DNA of 64,000 nucleotides from Pedobacter sp. BS3 (GTDB lineage Bacteria > Bacteroidota > Bacteroidia > Sphingobacteriales > Sphingobacteriaceae): contig NZ_VTRT01000005.1 of the NCBI RefSeq assembly GCF_008274585.1, positions 124,001 through 188,000 on the forward strand. The letters run 5' to 3'. This document shows positions 8,491 through 17,509 of the stretch, one piece after another; within the stretch, counting starts at the first letter, position 1, and the number at the start of each line of letters is the position of its first letter. Both the position numbers and the translations under genes were made by a program. The notes beneath the pieces were generated by a model. It worked only from the letters and a program-made list of their open reading frames with translations, was not told the DNA's origin and made no database searches.

Positions 8491-8564
8491 TCCTCAGTAG
8501 CTCAGCCGGTTAGAGCATCTGACTGTTAATCAGAGGGTCGCTGGTTCGAGCCCAGCCTGAGGAG
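8491..8564 (+). tRNA. tRNA-Asn (GTT)
   Basis: The 74-nt sequence folds as a cloverleaf: acceptor TCCTCAG/CTGAGGA with discriminator G, D-arm with AGCTCAGCCGGTTAGAGC, anticodon stem TCTGA/TCAGA around loop CTGTTAA (anticodon GTT), and T-arm GCTGG-TTCGAGC-CCAGC. CCA is not encoded. It is single-copy in this window apart from the decayed fragment upstream. Confidence 0.95.
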
Positions 8565-8566
8565 CG

Positions 8567-8595
8567 AAGCCCCGCCAGATATAGCGGGGCTTTTT
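8567..8595 (+). terminator. Intrinsic terminator after tRNA-Asn
   Basis: AAGCCCCGC (8567-8575) pairs with GCGGGGCTT (8584-8592) across an 8-base loop, followed by a T-run. It starts 3 bases after the tRNA. Because the stem is flanked by A on one side and T on the other, it may also serve the leftward gene ending at 8620. Confidence 0.85.
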
Positions 8596-8619
8596 ATTAC
8601 CAAGGGAATCTGAGCCTAA

Positions 8620-9951
8620 TTACTTTGCGAATTTCTTGGCAATATTCAGGTTATTGACGCTTAGATTGGCTACGTACAAGCCGGATGCAAGACTAACCGG
8701 TAAGCTGATCTGATTAGAGCCGGTTATCAGTTGCACGCTCTTTTTTATGATGGTGCGTCCATGCAGGTCAAGTATTCTAACCTGGGCAGGTTGCGCTGAA
8801 AGCGAATAGATGTCCAGCTTTACGGAAGTCTCGGAGGTGTAAACCCGTAAGCCGGATTGATTCTCGGCTAATGTAACGTTAACAGCTATGGCATCGTATG
8901 TTTTAGAGTTACCGTTGTAATCTACCTGTTGCAGCTGGTAGTAATTTAAACCCGGTGTGGCATTTGCATCATTGAATGTATAATTCTTTATTTCTGACGA
9001 GTTGTTACCGCCTTCAATTTGCCCGATTTTGATAAAATCTTTTCCATTAGTGGAATGCAGAATATTAAAATGAGAATTGTTCTGTTCTGAAGCGGTTTGC
9101 CAGCTAAGTTGTACGCCGTTGTTTGTGGCTTTACCTGTGAAAGAGGTTAACGACACCGGTAGGGTAACAATATCTGTTAAATCGGTGACAATTACATTAT
9201 CTATATTTAACGTGGTGGTAGATGGATTATTTGTATCAAATGCCAACCGAAACGTCTTTAAGCCGCTGTTTGCCCCTGATGCGTGGGCTGGAATACCGGA
9301 AGCAATTCTGCTTGTTCCAACCCAAATATCCGCCTGGTTATCTGCCAGCACCGGATGTGTTCCGTCGGGCGCCGGATAGTTGACAGCCTGTCCTTTTTTG
9401 TTTATAAACCATTTTATGGTTTGCATGCCCGAAAACTCACTGCTTGTTACCGGGGTATTTTCATTGGCCGTTATTGTAAAGTTTCCGTTAGCCGTGGTAT
9501 TAATGTAAAAATACTGGTTTACAACAGAACCGCTAAGATTAGGAAGTGTAAGCCCATTATTGAGGCCCGCACCCATGCATAATATAGCTGCCTGGCTTTG
9601 AGCGCTGGTATTTACTCCGCTTGTTACACCCATGTCTATAGAGAACTGCACAAATGTTTGGGTTGCTGTTGGAAGCGCTGTTGAACGGCTAAAACCTGCC
9701 TGCTGAGTGCTGTTGGTTCTTGTAAAAACCACCTGGTTGTCAACCGGGCTGGGGTTGACATTAACAATGTCAACTGTTGTACCACTACCGGTTCCAACGC
9801 CAAAGCCATTAAATTGGTTATCTCCGCTACCTTTATAATCATCTACTGTTGTCGATGAATTAAAATCCTGTGAGAATAGTACAGTTTGTGCCTGTAAGCC
9901 TGCCGAAATGAGCAATATGGCAGCGTTGCTTAATAGTAACTTTTTTTTCAT
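8620..9951 (-). CDS. Secreted protein with type IX secretion C-terminal sorting domain
   Basis: Initiation at base 9951 gives MKKKLLLSNAAILLISAGLQAQ, a clean signal peptide; the open frame continues 34 codons upstream without meaning. The 443-aa product has a beta-rich N-terminal region (about 25-270, beginning TVLFSQDFNSS) resembling jelly-roll sugar-binding modules, then a FN3/T9SS-associated region (about 275-365, VSLTSFTGKATNNGVQLSWQ), then a C-terminal Por-secretion tail (about 370-443) ending in ASGLYVANLSVNNLNIAKKF. It is therefore exported by T9SS and released or anchored at the cell surface. It is the last gene of the PUL, 46 bp after a sulfatase. The ligand or activity is unknown; carbohydrate binding is an inference from context. 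Confidence 0.8.
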   Translation of the reverse strand: MKKKLLLSNAAILLISAGLQAQTVLFSQDFNSSTTVDDYKGSGDNQFNGFGVGTGSGTTVDIVNVNPSPVDNQVVFTRTNSTQQAGFSRSTALPTATQTFVQFSIDMGVTSGVNTSAQSQAAILCMGAGLNNGLTLPNLSGSVVNQYFYINTTANGNFTITANENTPVTSSEFSGMQTIKWFINKKGQAVNYPAPDGTHPVLADNQADIWVGTSRIASGIPAHASGANSGLKTFRLAFDTNNPSTTTLNIDNVIVTDLTDIVTLPVSLTSFTGKATNNGVQLSWQTASEQNNSHFNILHSTNGKDFIKIGQIEGGNNSSEIKNYTFNDANATPGLNYYQLQQVDYNGNSKTYDAIAVNVTLAENQSGLRVYTSETSVKLDIYSLSAQPAQVRILDLHGRTIIKKSVQLITGSNQISLPVSLASGLYVANLSVNNLNIAKKFAK

Positions 9952-9997
9952 GGTTAATTTATTTAGGTTAAAAAATAGGATGTTGTTAAATCTGGTG

Positions 9998-11419
9998 TTA
10001 TTGCTTAATGGTCCATTCTTTGGGAGCCACAAAGCCTTTCCGTCCCTGGCCAAAAGGCGGGGCTTTGACCGGTGACTTAATGGCGTTATACCTTTGAAGC
10101 TCTTCTTTCAAATCGTGGTATTCCTTACTGTTGGCACTCCGAACGTTAGTTTTTTCTGTGGGATCTGCGGCGATATTAAAAAGCTGGTCGTCCGTTATTT
10201 TCATGTTTGATTCGGCCCTGGATGCATCTATTAGCTTCCAGTAATTATTAACAATGGCTCCAAAACCAAGGTACATGACCCTGTCGATATATTCCGTTTT
10301 TCCGGCTAAGACCGGCAGCATACTGATGCCGTCAAAGGCATTTTTAGGTTTTGATGTTACCCCGGCTATATCAAGCAGGGTGGGCATAACATCAATATAC
10401 CCCATTACCTGGTTGCTCATTCTGCCGCCTGCAAACCCCGCAGGCCATTTGATAATTGCCGGTGCTCTTACGCCGCCTTCCCATTCGGAGCCTTTGTGAC
10501 CTCTTAACTCGCCGCTTGATCCTCCTTCATTCAATGCCGGGCCGTTATCACTTTGGAAAAGCACCAGTGTATTTTCTTCGATATGGAGCTCCTTCAGCGC
10601 TTTTAAAACCCGGCCGATATTCTCATCCATATTGGATACCATAGCTGAGTAAGTCTGACGCCGGGTATTCCCGCGGCCCTGTACACCTTCTTTTCCGTTT
10701 ATTGTAAAAGAGGGCTGGGATTCATCATAACCATATTTCAGCAAATCTTCTTTTTTTGCCTGCAACGGACTATGCGGAGCGTTGAACGCCAGGTATATCA
10801 GGAACGGCGATTCCTTGTAGTACTTTTTGATATCCTTTATTGCCTCGTCTGCCAGAAGGTCTGTGGAATATCCCTTATCATAGCACGGTTTAAAATCATT
10901 GTGCCAGTCTAATTCACCTTCACGTTCATGGGTGAAATAATCGATGTTACCATTTAAAAGGCCATAAAAATGGGTAAAGCCCCGGTTCAAAGGATGATAC
11001 TTTAAAGAAGCGTGACCCAGGTGCCATTTTCCGATAATGGCCCTGTTTTTATAACCGGCTTCTGCCAGGGCCTGGGGCAGAAAAACCTCGTCAGTGTCTA
11101 TGCCAAATTCAGACCAGGGCGGTATAACCGTTCTTAGTCCAACACGATCGGGATAACGCCCTGTAAGCAGTCCAGCCCGGCTTGGCGAGCAAACAGCAGC
11201 TGTGTAGAACCGGTTTAGCTCAATGCCTTCTTTGGCCAGCCGGTCTATGTTAGGCGTTTTAATTTCGCTGCCATGATACCCTACATCGCCCCAACCCAGA
11301 TCATCGGCAAGAATGATGATGATATTGGGCTTTTGATGCGTTTGTGCTACGGCAGGGTAGGCTGCAAGCGATACGCAGGCTACGGTCAGGCTGACAATGA
11401 TACGGTAGATCAATTTCAT
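9998..11419 (-). CDS. Type I (formylglycine) sulfatase, secreted
   Basis: The 473-aa product has a signal peptide (to about residue 25, AVAQ), the metal-binding ILADD (D39/D40) and the formylglycine motif C77-SPSR followed by AGLLTGR. GKWHLGH (about 130) and FQSDNGP (about 290) complete the alkaline-phosphatase-superfamily site. It resembles the GALNS/arylsulfatase A branch of S1 sulfatases and would remove sulfate esters from a glycan in the periplasm. The Cys must be converted to formylglycine by a maturase not found in this window. It lies 6 bp after the GH76 gene, in the same operon. The sulfate position cannot be assigned. Confidence 0.9.
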   Translation of the reverse strand: MKLIYRIIVSLTVACVSLAAYPAVAQTHQKPNIIIILADDLGWGDVGYHGSEIKTPNIDRLAKEGIELNRFYTAAVCSPSRAGLLTGRYPDRVGLRTVIPPWSEFGIDTDEVFLPQALAEAGYKNRAIIGKWHLGHASLKYHPLNRGFTHFYGLLNGNIDYFTHEREGELDWHNDFKPCYDKGYSTDLLADEAIKDIKKYYKESPFLIYLAFNAPHSPLQAKKEDLLKYGYDESQPSFTINGKEGVQGRGNTRRQTYSAMVSNMDENIGRVLKALKELHIEENTLVLFQSDNGPALNEGGSSGELRGHKGSEWEGGVRAPAIIKWPAGFAGGRMSNQVMGYIDVMPTLLDIAGVTSKPKNAFDGISMLPVLAGKTEYIDRVMYLGFGAIVNNYWKLIDASRAESNMKITDDQLFNIAADPTEKTNVRSANSKEYHDLKEELQRYNAIKSPVKAPPFGQGRKGFVAPKEWTIKQ

Positions 11420-11425
11420 GATATG

Positions 11426-13099
11426 TTAGATTAAGTCTTTGCTTCTAAGCTCTGCCATAGCCTCGATAAGCATGATGCCACTCAGCTGGCAGGTTAAAAA
11501 AGTTTGGGTTTCTGTGTTTAGTGTCCAGTCATTTTGGAATGTGCCCAACGTTTTGTTGCGACCTTTCAGCCATAATGTTTCAGCATTGGTTTTTATGAAA
11601 TTGAGATAGTCGCTTTTTTTATCCGCAGGCAGATTACCTTCTATGATTAAGCGGGTTAAATACCTGATAAAAATACCCTTGAACAGGCCTGCGTCACTTC
11701 CGCCGCTGCCTTCAACTTTTAAGATGCCGTTGTTTGTTAACGAGCTGATGGTATAATCTGCTGCCTTGATGGCATCGTTAAGGTAGTTTGATTCATTGGT
11801 AAGCTTGTATAGTTCCAATCCGGCGCCCAGGAAAGTGCCCTGGTTATAGGTAAATCTCCAGGTTGTAATTACCTTATTCAGATCAATATGATCGTTTACC
11901 CAGCCTTCGGTTGGACTAAACAGCGTTGCCTTTTCCCAGCTATAAATGCTTTTAGCCTTGTTTAAGTCGTCTGTGACCTGAAAAAGACTGTAGTTGCGGG
12001 CTGCAAAAATTGCTGCGGGGCCGTTAGATGGGGCATTCTTGGTTTTCTTATCCATGTTCTCCCATATACCTCCGCCCATATCGGTACTGATTCCTGCTTT
12101 TATATACAGCCACAATTCATCCGAAACGCTTTTGAATTTAGCATCGTTTGTAACTTTGTATGCCCTCAGGCTTGCCAGGGCCATCCATTCCATGTCATCG
12201 TAGTAATTGTTAAGCCATTTATTGCCATTTTTCTGCTTCATGCCCACTAACAAATCATCCATGAGTGTTTTATAGGCGGCGGAGCCTGTACGCACATAGC
12301 CATCAATCAATACATCCAGTACATGGGCGGTAGGCCAGTATCCTCCCCAATTGGTTGATTTATAGGTTTGGGTGTACGATTTACTTGACGGGATGTAAAA
12401 GTCATTCAAACTTAACTGTACAGAATCGGCAGCTTTGCTCCAGTTCATTATTTCTGATGAAGTATATGCGGTTGCGAAAGTGTCAATGCAGGTACTATCA
12501 GGCTTAAAGATGGTGCGATACTTGAAAATAGGTTTGGCTACATCATAATCAGGCAGGGTAGTTGATTGTTCAGTTGCCGGACTGGATATTGATTTGGTAT
12601 CGTTGTAAATTGCTTCAATAGATACTGGATTGTAGAATAATTTATTTTCATCCCATGTTATCGTGGTGGTATGCGATACCGGCGAGTAATCTGCCATAAG
12701 AATAGCCCTGTTGCGCAGTTTGCTGCGATACTTATCTCCGTATGAAGTGCCGATCATCACTGATTCATCAAGAGCTTCATCCTGCTTATTATAAGAAGTG
12801 ACTGTAAACAGAGTTATTCCTTCCCCCACCTGGATGATCGTATCAATGGTGGTTTTGCCAGCCGGGAAAACGATCTCGTTACCGTTGCCCCATGAGATTT
12901 TGATCTTGCCTAATTCAGCGTACTCTTTTAGGGAACCGGTAAGCTTTACTCTTCCCTTTCCGGATAAAACCCGGATGGAATCTACAAACGCGGTGTTTTT
13001 CAGATTCAAAGTTTCGGCGCTATTTTGTTTTTTACAGCTGTAAAAAGCAAAACCTGCACACAACAGCACAACCAGGTGCTTATATTTTACTGCTTTCAT
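11426..13099 (-). CDS. GH76-family lipoprotein (alpha-1,6-mannanase type) with N-terminal DUF4998-like domain
   Basis: Signal sequence with lipobox (FAFYSC, Cys22) predicts an outer-membrane lipoprotein. Residues about 35-210 resemble the DUF4998 domain seen at the N-terminus of Bacteroidota surface glycanases. The C-terminal half (about 240-550) is an (alpha/alpha)6 GH76 domain with the catalytic Asp pair in NNYYDDMEW (D301/D302), GGGIWEN and TYNQGTFLGAG. GH76 enzymes are endo-alpha-1,6-mannanases. Being a lipoprotein in a susCD operon, it probably cuts the polymer at the cell surface. It lies 45 bp after one sulfatase gene and 6 bp before another. A second GH76 gene lies at 36127. Confidence 0.88.
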   Translation of the reverse strand: MKAVKYKHLVVLLCAGFAFYSCKKQNSAETLNLKNTAFVDSIRVLSGKGRVKLTGSLKEYAELGKIKISWGNGNEIVFPAGKTTIDTIIQVGEGITLFTVTSYNKQDEALDESVMIGTSYGDKYRSKLRNRAILMADYSPVSHTTTITWDENKLFYNPVSIEAIYNDTKSISSPATEQSTTLPDYDVAKPIFKYRTIFKPDSTCIDTFATAYTSSEIMNWSKAADSVQLSLNDFYIPSSKSYTQTYKSTNWGGYWPTAHVLDVLIDGYVRTGSAAYKTLMDDLLVGMKQKNGNKWLNNYYDDMEWMALASLRAYKVTNDAKFKSVSDELWLYIKAGISTDMGGGIWENMDKKTKNAPSNGPAAIFAARNYSLFQVTDDLNKAKSIYSWEKATLFSPTEGWVNDHIDLNKVITTWRFTYNQGTFLGAGLELYKLTNESNYLNDAIKAADYTISSLTNNGILKVEGSGGSDAGLFKGIFIRYLTRLIIEGNLPADKKSDYLNFIKTNAETLWLKGRNKTLGTFQNDWTLNTETQTFLTCQLSGIMLIEAMAELRSKDLI

Positions 13100-13144
13100 C
13101 TTGTTTATTGTTTTTGATGGTTTATTAGGTTTATGGGCTTGTAA

Positions 13145-14662
13145 CTACGGATTACCTACGCTAAAGCCCTGGCTTTTTTGCTGGTTTAACAATTGTTTAA
13201 GCTCCTGCACTACTTCAGGATATTTGGTGTAGAGATTAGTTGTTTCGCCCGGATCTTTTTCCATATCGTACAACTGGCCGGGGGCATTGTCCTGGCCGTT
13301 GGGGGACCAGCCTCCGCTGCCAACGCCGTCAATAAACTTCCATTTACCTTGCTGGATGGCAAACATGCCTTCGTTGGAATGATAAATGATGCTTGGCCGT
13401 TCATCGCCTTTGCCGTTTTTGATCAGCGGCCATTGGTTGTAGCTGTCAGGTCCGGCCCCGGAAGGTAATTGCCTGCCGAACATACCGGCAAATGTTGCCA
13501 TCATATCATTGAGCGAGAATGATTGTGAAAACGTTCGCTTAGCTGCGATAGTTCCCGGCCATCGCATGATCACGGGAATATGATGGCCTGCATCCCATAT
13601 ATCAGATTTCCTTCCGCGGAAAATATAGTTTGCCTTATGTCCAGGAAATTGAGCTTTATCATCTGCACTCCAGTCGGCGCCATTGTCTGATGCAAAAATT
13701 ACCAGTGTGTTTTGCGCAAGATTTAAACTATCCAGGCATTTTAAAATGCGACCTACCGCATAATCGGTATGATTTACAAAGTCGCCATACACGCCTGCGT
13801 TAGGGTTTTTACCCTTGAATTGCTCGGCAGGGAGCCAGGGGGTATGCGGGGCAGTAAGTGTAAAATACAGGAAAAACGGTTTGGAACTTTGCTTATGTGT
13901 TTGGATAAGATAATTAACGGCCTTATCCGTAAAATGGTCAAGGGTATTTTCGATCTTAAAGCTGCCCGAAGCAACGCCTTCCCGCCAGGTTATGCCGCGA
14001 CCAAAGTCGCCTCCCTGGAATGGAACCAGCGGAACGTCGGTAGATATTCCATTTTCCAGGTACGTATAAGGCGACATATCCAGAGATGCGGGTAAGATAT
14101 AACTGTAGTCAAATCCTAACTTATTGGGCCCGTTAAGCACCGGCTGCGTAAAATCAACGTTGCTTATATTTTCGCCATTGTTCTGCACTGCCGGGTATGC
14201 GGGATTTATGGGTTTCCAGTTCATGCCAAGATGCCATTTCCCGACAATGGCGGTCTGATAACCTGCCTCGCCCGCTAATTTGGCAATGGTATAGCGGTTT
14301 GTTTCAATAAGAGCGGGCGACCATCCGTCCAGCACGCCGCTTTTCAGTGAGCTTCGAAACGCGTACCTGCCGGTTAAAATTCCATACCGGGACGGCGTGC
14401 AGATTGACGAACCGGAGTGAGCGTTGATGAATATTGTTCCCTGGCTGGCTAATTTGCTCAAATTGGGCGTACTTATCTGGGCGCCGGAATTAAAGCTCTG
14501 AAGATCGCCGTATCCTAAATCATCGGCTAATATGAAAACTATGTTTGGTGATTCTTTGACCCCGGGAGTAACATAGTCGTCGCTATTATGTTTTTTGCAG
14601 CCAAACAACCCTATACTTAACAACAGGAGTATTTTGGGATAATTGATGTTCATTGTTCTCAT
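13145..14662 (-). CDS. Type I sulfatase, lipoprotein
   Basis: The 505-aa product has a lipobox (IGLFGC, Cys22), metal-binding ILADD (about 44-48) and the formylglycine motif C88-TPSR with YGILTGR. VGKWHLGMNW and FASDNGADWS supply further active-site residues. It is closely related to the next gene (14848): both share CTPSRY, the ASLDM stretch and IWD-GH-IP near the substrate site, so they look like diverged paralogues with different sulfate positions. A periplasmic or surface role in glycan desulfation is inferred. Two Met codons (residues 1 and 4) could start the protein. Confidence 0.9.
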   Translation of the reverse strand: MRTMNINYPKILLLLSIGLFGCKKHNSDDYVTPGVKESPNIVFILADDLGYGDLQSFNSGAQISTPNLSKLASQGTIFINAHSGSSICTPSRYGILTGRYAFRSSLKSGVLDGWSPALIETNRYTIAKLAGEAGYQTAIVGKWHLGMNWKPINPAYPAVQNNGENISNVDFTQPVLNGPNKLGFDYSYILPASLDMSPYTYLENGISTDVPLVPFQGGDFGRGITWREGVASGSFKIENTLDHFTDKAVNYLIQTHKQSSKPFFLYFTLTAPHTPWLPAEQFKGKNPNAGVYGDFVNHTDYAVGRILKCLDSLNLAQNTLVIFASDNGADWSADDKAQFPGHKANYIFRGRKSDIWDAGHHIPVIMRWPGTIAAKRTFSQSFSLNDMMATFAGMFGRQLPSGAGPDSYNQWPLIKNGKGDERPSIIYHSNEGMFAIQQGKWKFIDGVGSGGWSPNGQDNAPGQLYDMEKDPGETTNLYTKYPEVVQELKQLLNQQKSQGFSVGNP

Positions 14663-14847
14663 TCGCTTATTTTTTATATTGTAACCCGGTGGTTATTACT
14701 GTTTTGGTCTTGTCAAAAAGGCCTGTTAGTTTAATTTTTAGAGCACAATAAAGACCTGCCGGTATTTCAAAAATTCCGTAAATTGTATGGAGTCAGCTTG
14801 TTGTAATAATCGGAGAATAAATCCTCCTTATTCTCTTTAAATCCTCA

Positions 14848-16386
14848 TTATAAATTGTTCATATACTTATTTTTCTTTAAGATATTTACCCTCATTGTAT
14901 TTTTTAAAGGTCTGCCGGGAGTGCTTCGTCCTTGTCTTACGTATTGTTCCAGCAACTCAGTTAAATTTTTAACGATATCGGGGTGCTGTGCCTGTACATT
15001 TGTTTTCTCTGACGGATCGGTCTGCATATCGTAAAGCTGTATTACCGGTAAGCCTTCTTTATAAGCCTGCTTGTTCCTGGGGGCCGCCCACCCACCCGAA
15101 CCGGGACAAAGCTCCAGCTTCCATTTACCCTGCTGAATGGCGAAATTTCCATCAATAGATTGATACATAATGGCCGGTCTGACCGGTTGTTTAGCTTTGC
15201 CGGTTAAATCCGGCAAAAGACTGTAGCTGTCTTCCGCAACGCTGTCCGGCAGCTTTTTTTGTATCAGATCGGCGCAGGTTGCCATAAAATCAGTAAGCGA
15301 TACCAGGTCAGTACAGGTTGTATTCGCCTGTATCTGTTTTGGCCAGCGGGCAATCAGCGGTATCCGGTGCCCTCCGTCCCAGATATCAGATTTATAGCCA
15401 CGGTAAATATAGCTGGGATAATGGCCAAGCTTCTCTACATTATATTCATTCAAAACATAAGGGGCAAAGCCGTTATCGCTTGAGAAAAATACAATGGTAT
15501 TATCTCTTAATCCCAGGGAATCCAGCGTTTGTATTACCTGCCCAACTGCCCAATCAGTTTCCATCACATAATCACCGTATGCCGTTACGCCGCTTTTGCC
15601 CTGAAATTGTTTATTGGGGACAACGGGTGTGTGTGGAGAGGGCAGTGTGACGTATACAAAAAATGGTTTGGATGCCGAAGCCGCATTTTTGATCGTTTCC
15701 TGCGCTTTCCGGGTAAGTGTGGGTACTACATCTTCGGCCTCAAAATCCGGTGCAGCCAATCCTTTACGCATGAATGTTTTCTCAACAGATGGCACGCCTA
15801 AGGTGCGGTCATTTTCGATGAAAACAAAAGGCTCCATATCCAGCGAAGCGCTGATACCAAAGTAATAATCAAACCCACGTTGCGTTGGGCCATTGCCGAT
15901 AGATTTTGAATAATCAACTTCCCGCCCTGTTTTAATGCCGGTTTCGCCTTCTTTAAGCGGCCAGTCCATACCCAGGTGCCATTTGCCGATGATTGCCGTA
16001 TGGTATCCATGCTCTTTCAGCATAGATGCAACCGTTAGGCGTCCGCTGTCAATTAAAGGTTTTGAAAAACCGCCCAGCACGCCATCCTGTAAACGGGAGC
16101 GCCAGGGGTATCTTCCGGTCAGGATGCTGTAACGTGAAGGCGTGCATACTGATGAGCTTGCGTGGGCATCGGTAAATTTCATCCCTTCCGAAGCTAGTTT
16201 GTCAATATTAGGAGTGGATATTTTGCCTTCCGGATTAAAACATTTCACATCGCCAATCCCTAAATCATCAGCCAGTATAAATACAATATTGGGCGACTTT
16301 TTTTCCACTTGTCCATAACATGCCGTATTGTTGACGGTACAGCTTATGATACCCAGGATAGCTAATACGCAATACTTTTTTCTCAT
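14848..16386 (-). CDS. Type I sulfatase, secreted
   Basis: The 512-aa product starts with a signal peptide (MRKKYCVLAILGIISC...ACYGQ), then FILADD (about 37-42) and the formylglycine motif C81-TPSRYSILTGR. IIGKWHLGMDWP and FFSSDNGFAP complete the site. It is a paralogue of the sulfatase at 13145. A basic tail (GRPLKNTMRVNILKKNKYMNNL) extends past the usual family end. It follows the LamG lipoprotein in the PUL; the 154-bp gap holds a hairpin repeat. Sulfate-ester hydrolysis in the periplasm is expected. Confidence 0.9.
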   Translation of the reverse strand: MRKKYCVLAILGIISCTVNNTACYGQVEKKSPNIVFILADDLGIGDVKCFNPEGKISTPNIDKLASEGMKFTDAHASSSVCTPSRYSILTGRYPWRSRLQDGVLGGFSKPLIDSGRLTVASMLKEHGYHTAIIGKWHLGMDWPLKEGETGIKTGREVDYSKSIGNGPTQRGFDYYFGISASLDMEPFVFIENDRTLGVPSVEKTFMRKGLAAPDFEAEDVVPTLTRKAQETIKNAASASKPFFVYVTLPSPHTPVVPNKQFQGKSGVTAYGDYVMETDWAVGQVIQTLDSLGLRDNTIVFFSSDNGFAPYVLNEYNVEKLGHYPSYIYRGYKSDIWDGGHRIPLIARWPKQIQANTTCTDLVSLTDFMATCADLIQKKLPDSVAEDSYSLLPDLTGKAKQPVRPAIMYQSIDGNFAIQQGKWKLELCPGSGGWAAPRNKQAYKEGLPVIQLYDMQTDPSEKTNVQAQHPDIVKNLTELLEQYVRQGRSTPGRPLKNTMRVNILKKNKYMNNL

Positions 16387-16425
16387 TTTGATTTTGTTCT
16401 GTTAAGGAATGATGTTTATTTATTT

Positions 16426-16521
16426 GGAGGCTGTCTGAAAGCTGGCAGCCTCGTCCATTTATAGTCACGCTGAGCTCGTCGAAGCTATGATGAGCCAATC
16501 CTTCGACAGGCTCAGGATGAC
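16426..16521. repeat. Two intergenic hairpins (REP-like)
   Basis: GAGGCTG (16427-16433) pairs with CAGCCTC (16446-16452). Further on, GTCACGCTGAGCTCGTCGAAG's core (16464-16484) pairs imperfectly (17 of 21) with the strand at 16501-16521. Sequences of the CTTCGACAGGCTCAGGATGAC type are frequent intergenic repeats in many bacteria. Sitting between the LamG and sulfatase genes, they could stabilise or attenuate the operon mRNA. Confidence 0.55.
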
Positions 16522-16540
16522 CATAGCATCATATTACCGT

Positions 16541-17473
16541 TTACAAAGGGTCAACATATTGTACATTGATTATATTCAGGGCGTGGCTTCCTGTCCGGTC
16601 CCAAATGGTGGTGCCCGAGCTGAGATTGAATGGCCAGTAAGCTATTAACCCGCTTTCTGTTCCGGTAGGAGCGTTTTGCATTTGTGCCGCTACCTCGGTA
16701 TCGGATAATGCTTTGCTCCATACGCCTACGCCTTTTATTCTGCCTTTGAAAGTTCGGCCTGCAAAGGCAGATCCTTCGCCTATCCTGAAATTCTGCGTAT
16801 TGCCAACCAGTGCGACGGCATAGTTTTTCTGTGCGACCATGACGCCGTTAACGTATATTTTCATTACGGCGCCATCATAAGAAGCTGCAATGTGTGCCCA
16901 TTCGTTCAGGCTGATTTTATTGGCGTCGGGCGCTGCGAGCTGGTTTGCTGTTCCGTTAATCTGGAACGTTAATTTTCCGTTGGGAACCTGTAATTTATAG
17001 CCATTGCCGCTACCTTCGGTAGAAATTACATACATGGCATTTTTCCATTCGGTAGGATATACCCAGGCTTGCAGCGTAAAATTAGGTACGATATAGGGCG
17101 TGACAATGCCGCCATCCAGGTAACCTGTACCATCAAAATAAAGCTGTTTTTCTACCTGTATGCTACCTTTAAACTGGGTGATAGCCTTTTGCAGTAAAAT
17201 CTCCGCAAGGTCAATCCCGTATTGGGTTTGCGATTTTTGCTCCAGGGTTTTGGCTGAGTCTATCATAGCCTGCAACTGGCCTATCGAGCCAACGGGATAA
17301 ACACCGGGATCCGGGCCTTCTGTAGCATTAGCTGCCAATTCAGTTGCTTCGCTTATCAGCGACGCTAACCGGTCCGACTTTTTGGACGGGACATCGTCTT
17401 TATTACAACCTGTGTAAAGCAGTGCAACACTGAGTGCGCCTATTATTACTTTACTGAATGATTTTATATTCAT
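16541..17473 (-). CDS. LamG/concanavalin A-like lipoprotein (SusE/F-position glycan-binding protein)
   Basis: The 310-aa product has a lipobox (ALLYTGC, Cys23), a helical segment (about 32-108) of the FIVAR/DUF4972-like kind seen in Bacteroidota surface proteins, then a LamG-like beta sandwich (about 110-305: YFDGTGYLDGG, FTLQAWVYP, EWAHIAASYDGAVMKIYVNG, GRIKGVGVWSKALSDTEV). It lies directly after susD, the usual place of surface glycan-binding lipoproteins, so polysaccharide capture at the cell surface is the likely role. No catalytic motif is visible. Ligand specificity is unknown. Confidence 0.82.
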   Translation of the reverse strand: MNIKSFSKVIIGALSVALLYTGCNKDDVPSKKSDRLASLISEATELAANATEGPDPGVYPVGSIGQLQAMIDSAKTLEQKSQTQYGIDLAEILLQKAITQFKGSIQVEKQLYFDGTGYLDGGIVTPYIVPNFTLQAWVYPTEWKNAMYVISTEGSGNGYKLQVPNGKLTFQINGTANQLAAPDANKISLNEWAHIAASYDGAVMKIYVNGVMVAQKNYAVALVGNTQNFRIGEGSAFAGRTFKGRIKGVGVWSKALSDTEVAAQMQNAPTGTESGLIAYWPFNLSSGTTIWDRTGSHALNIINVQYVDPL

Positions 17474-17509
17474 GGTGTATTTGATATATAGATTAAAACT
17501 TACCGGTTT

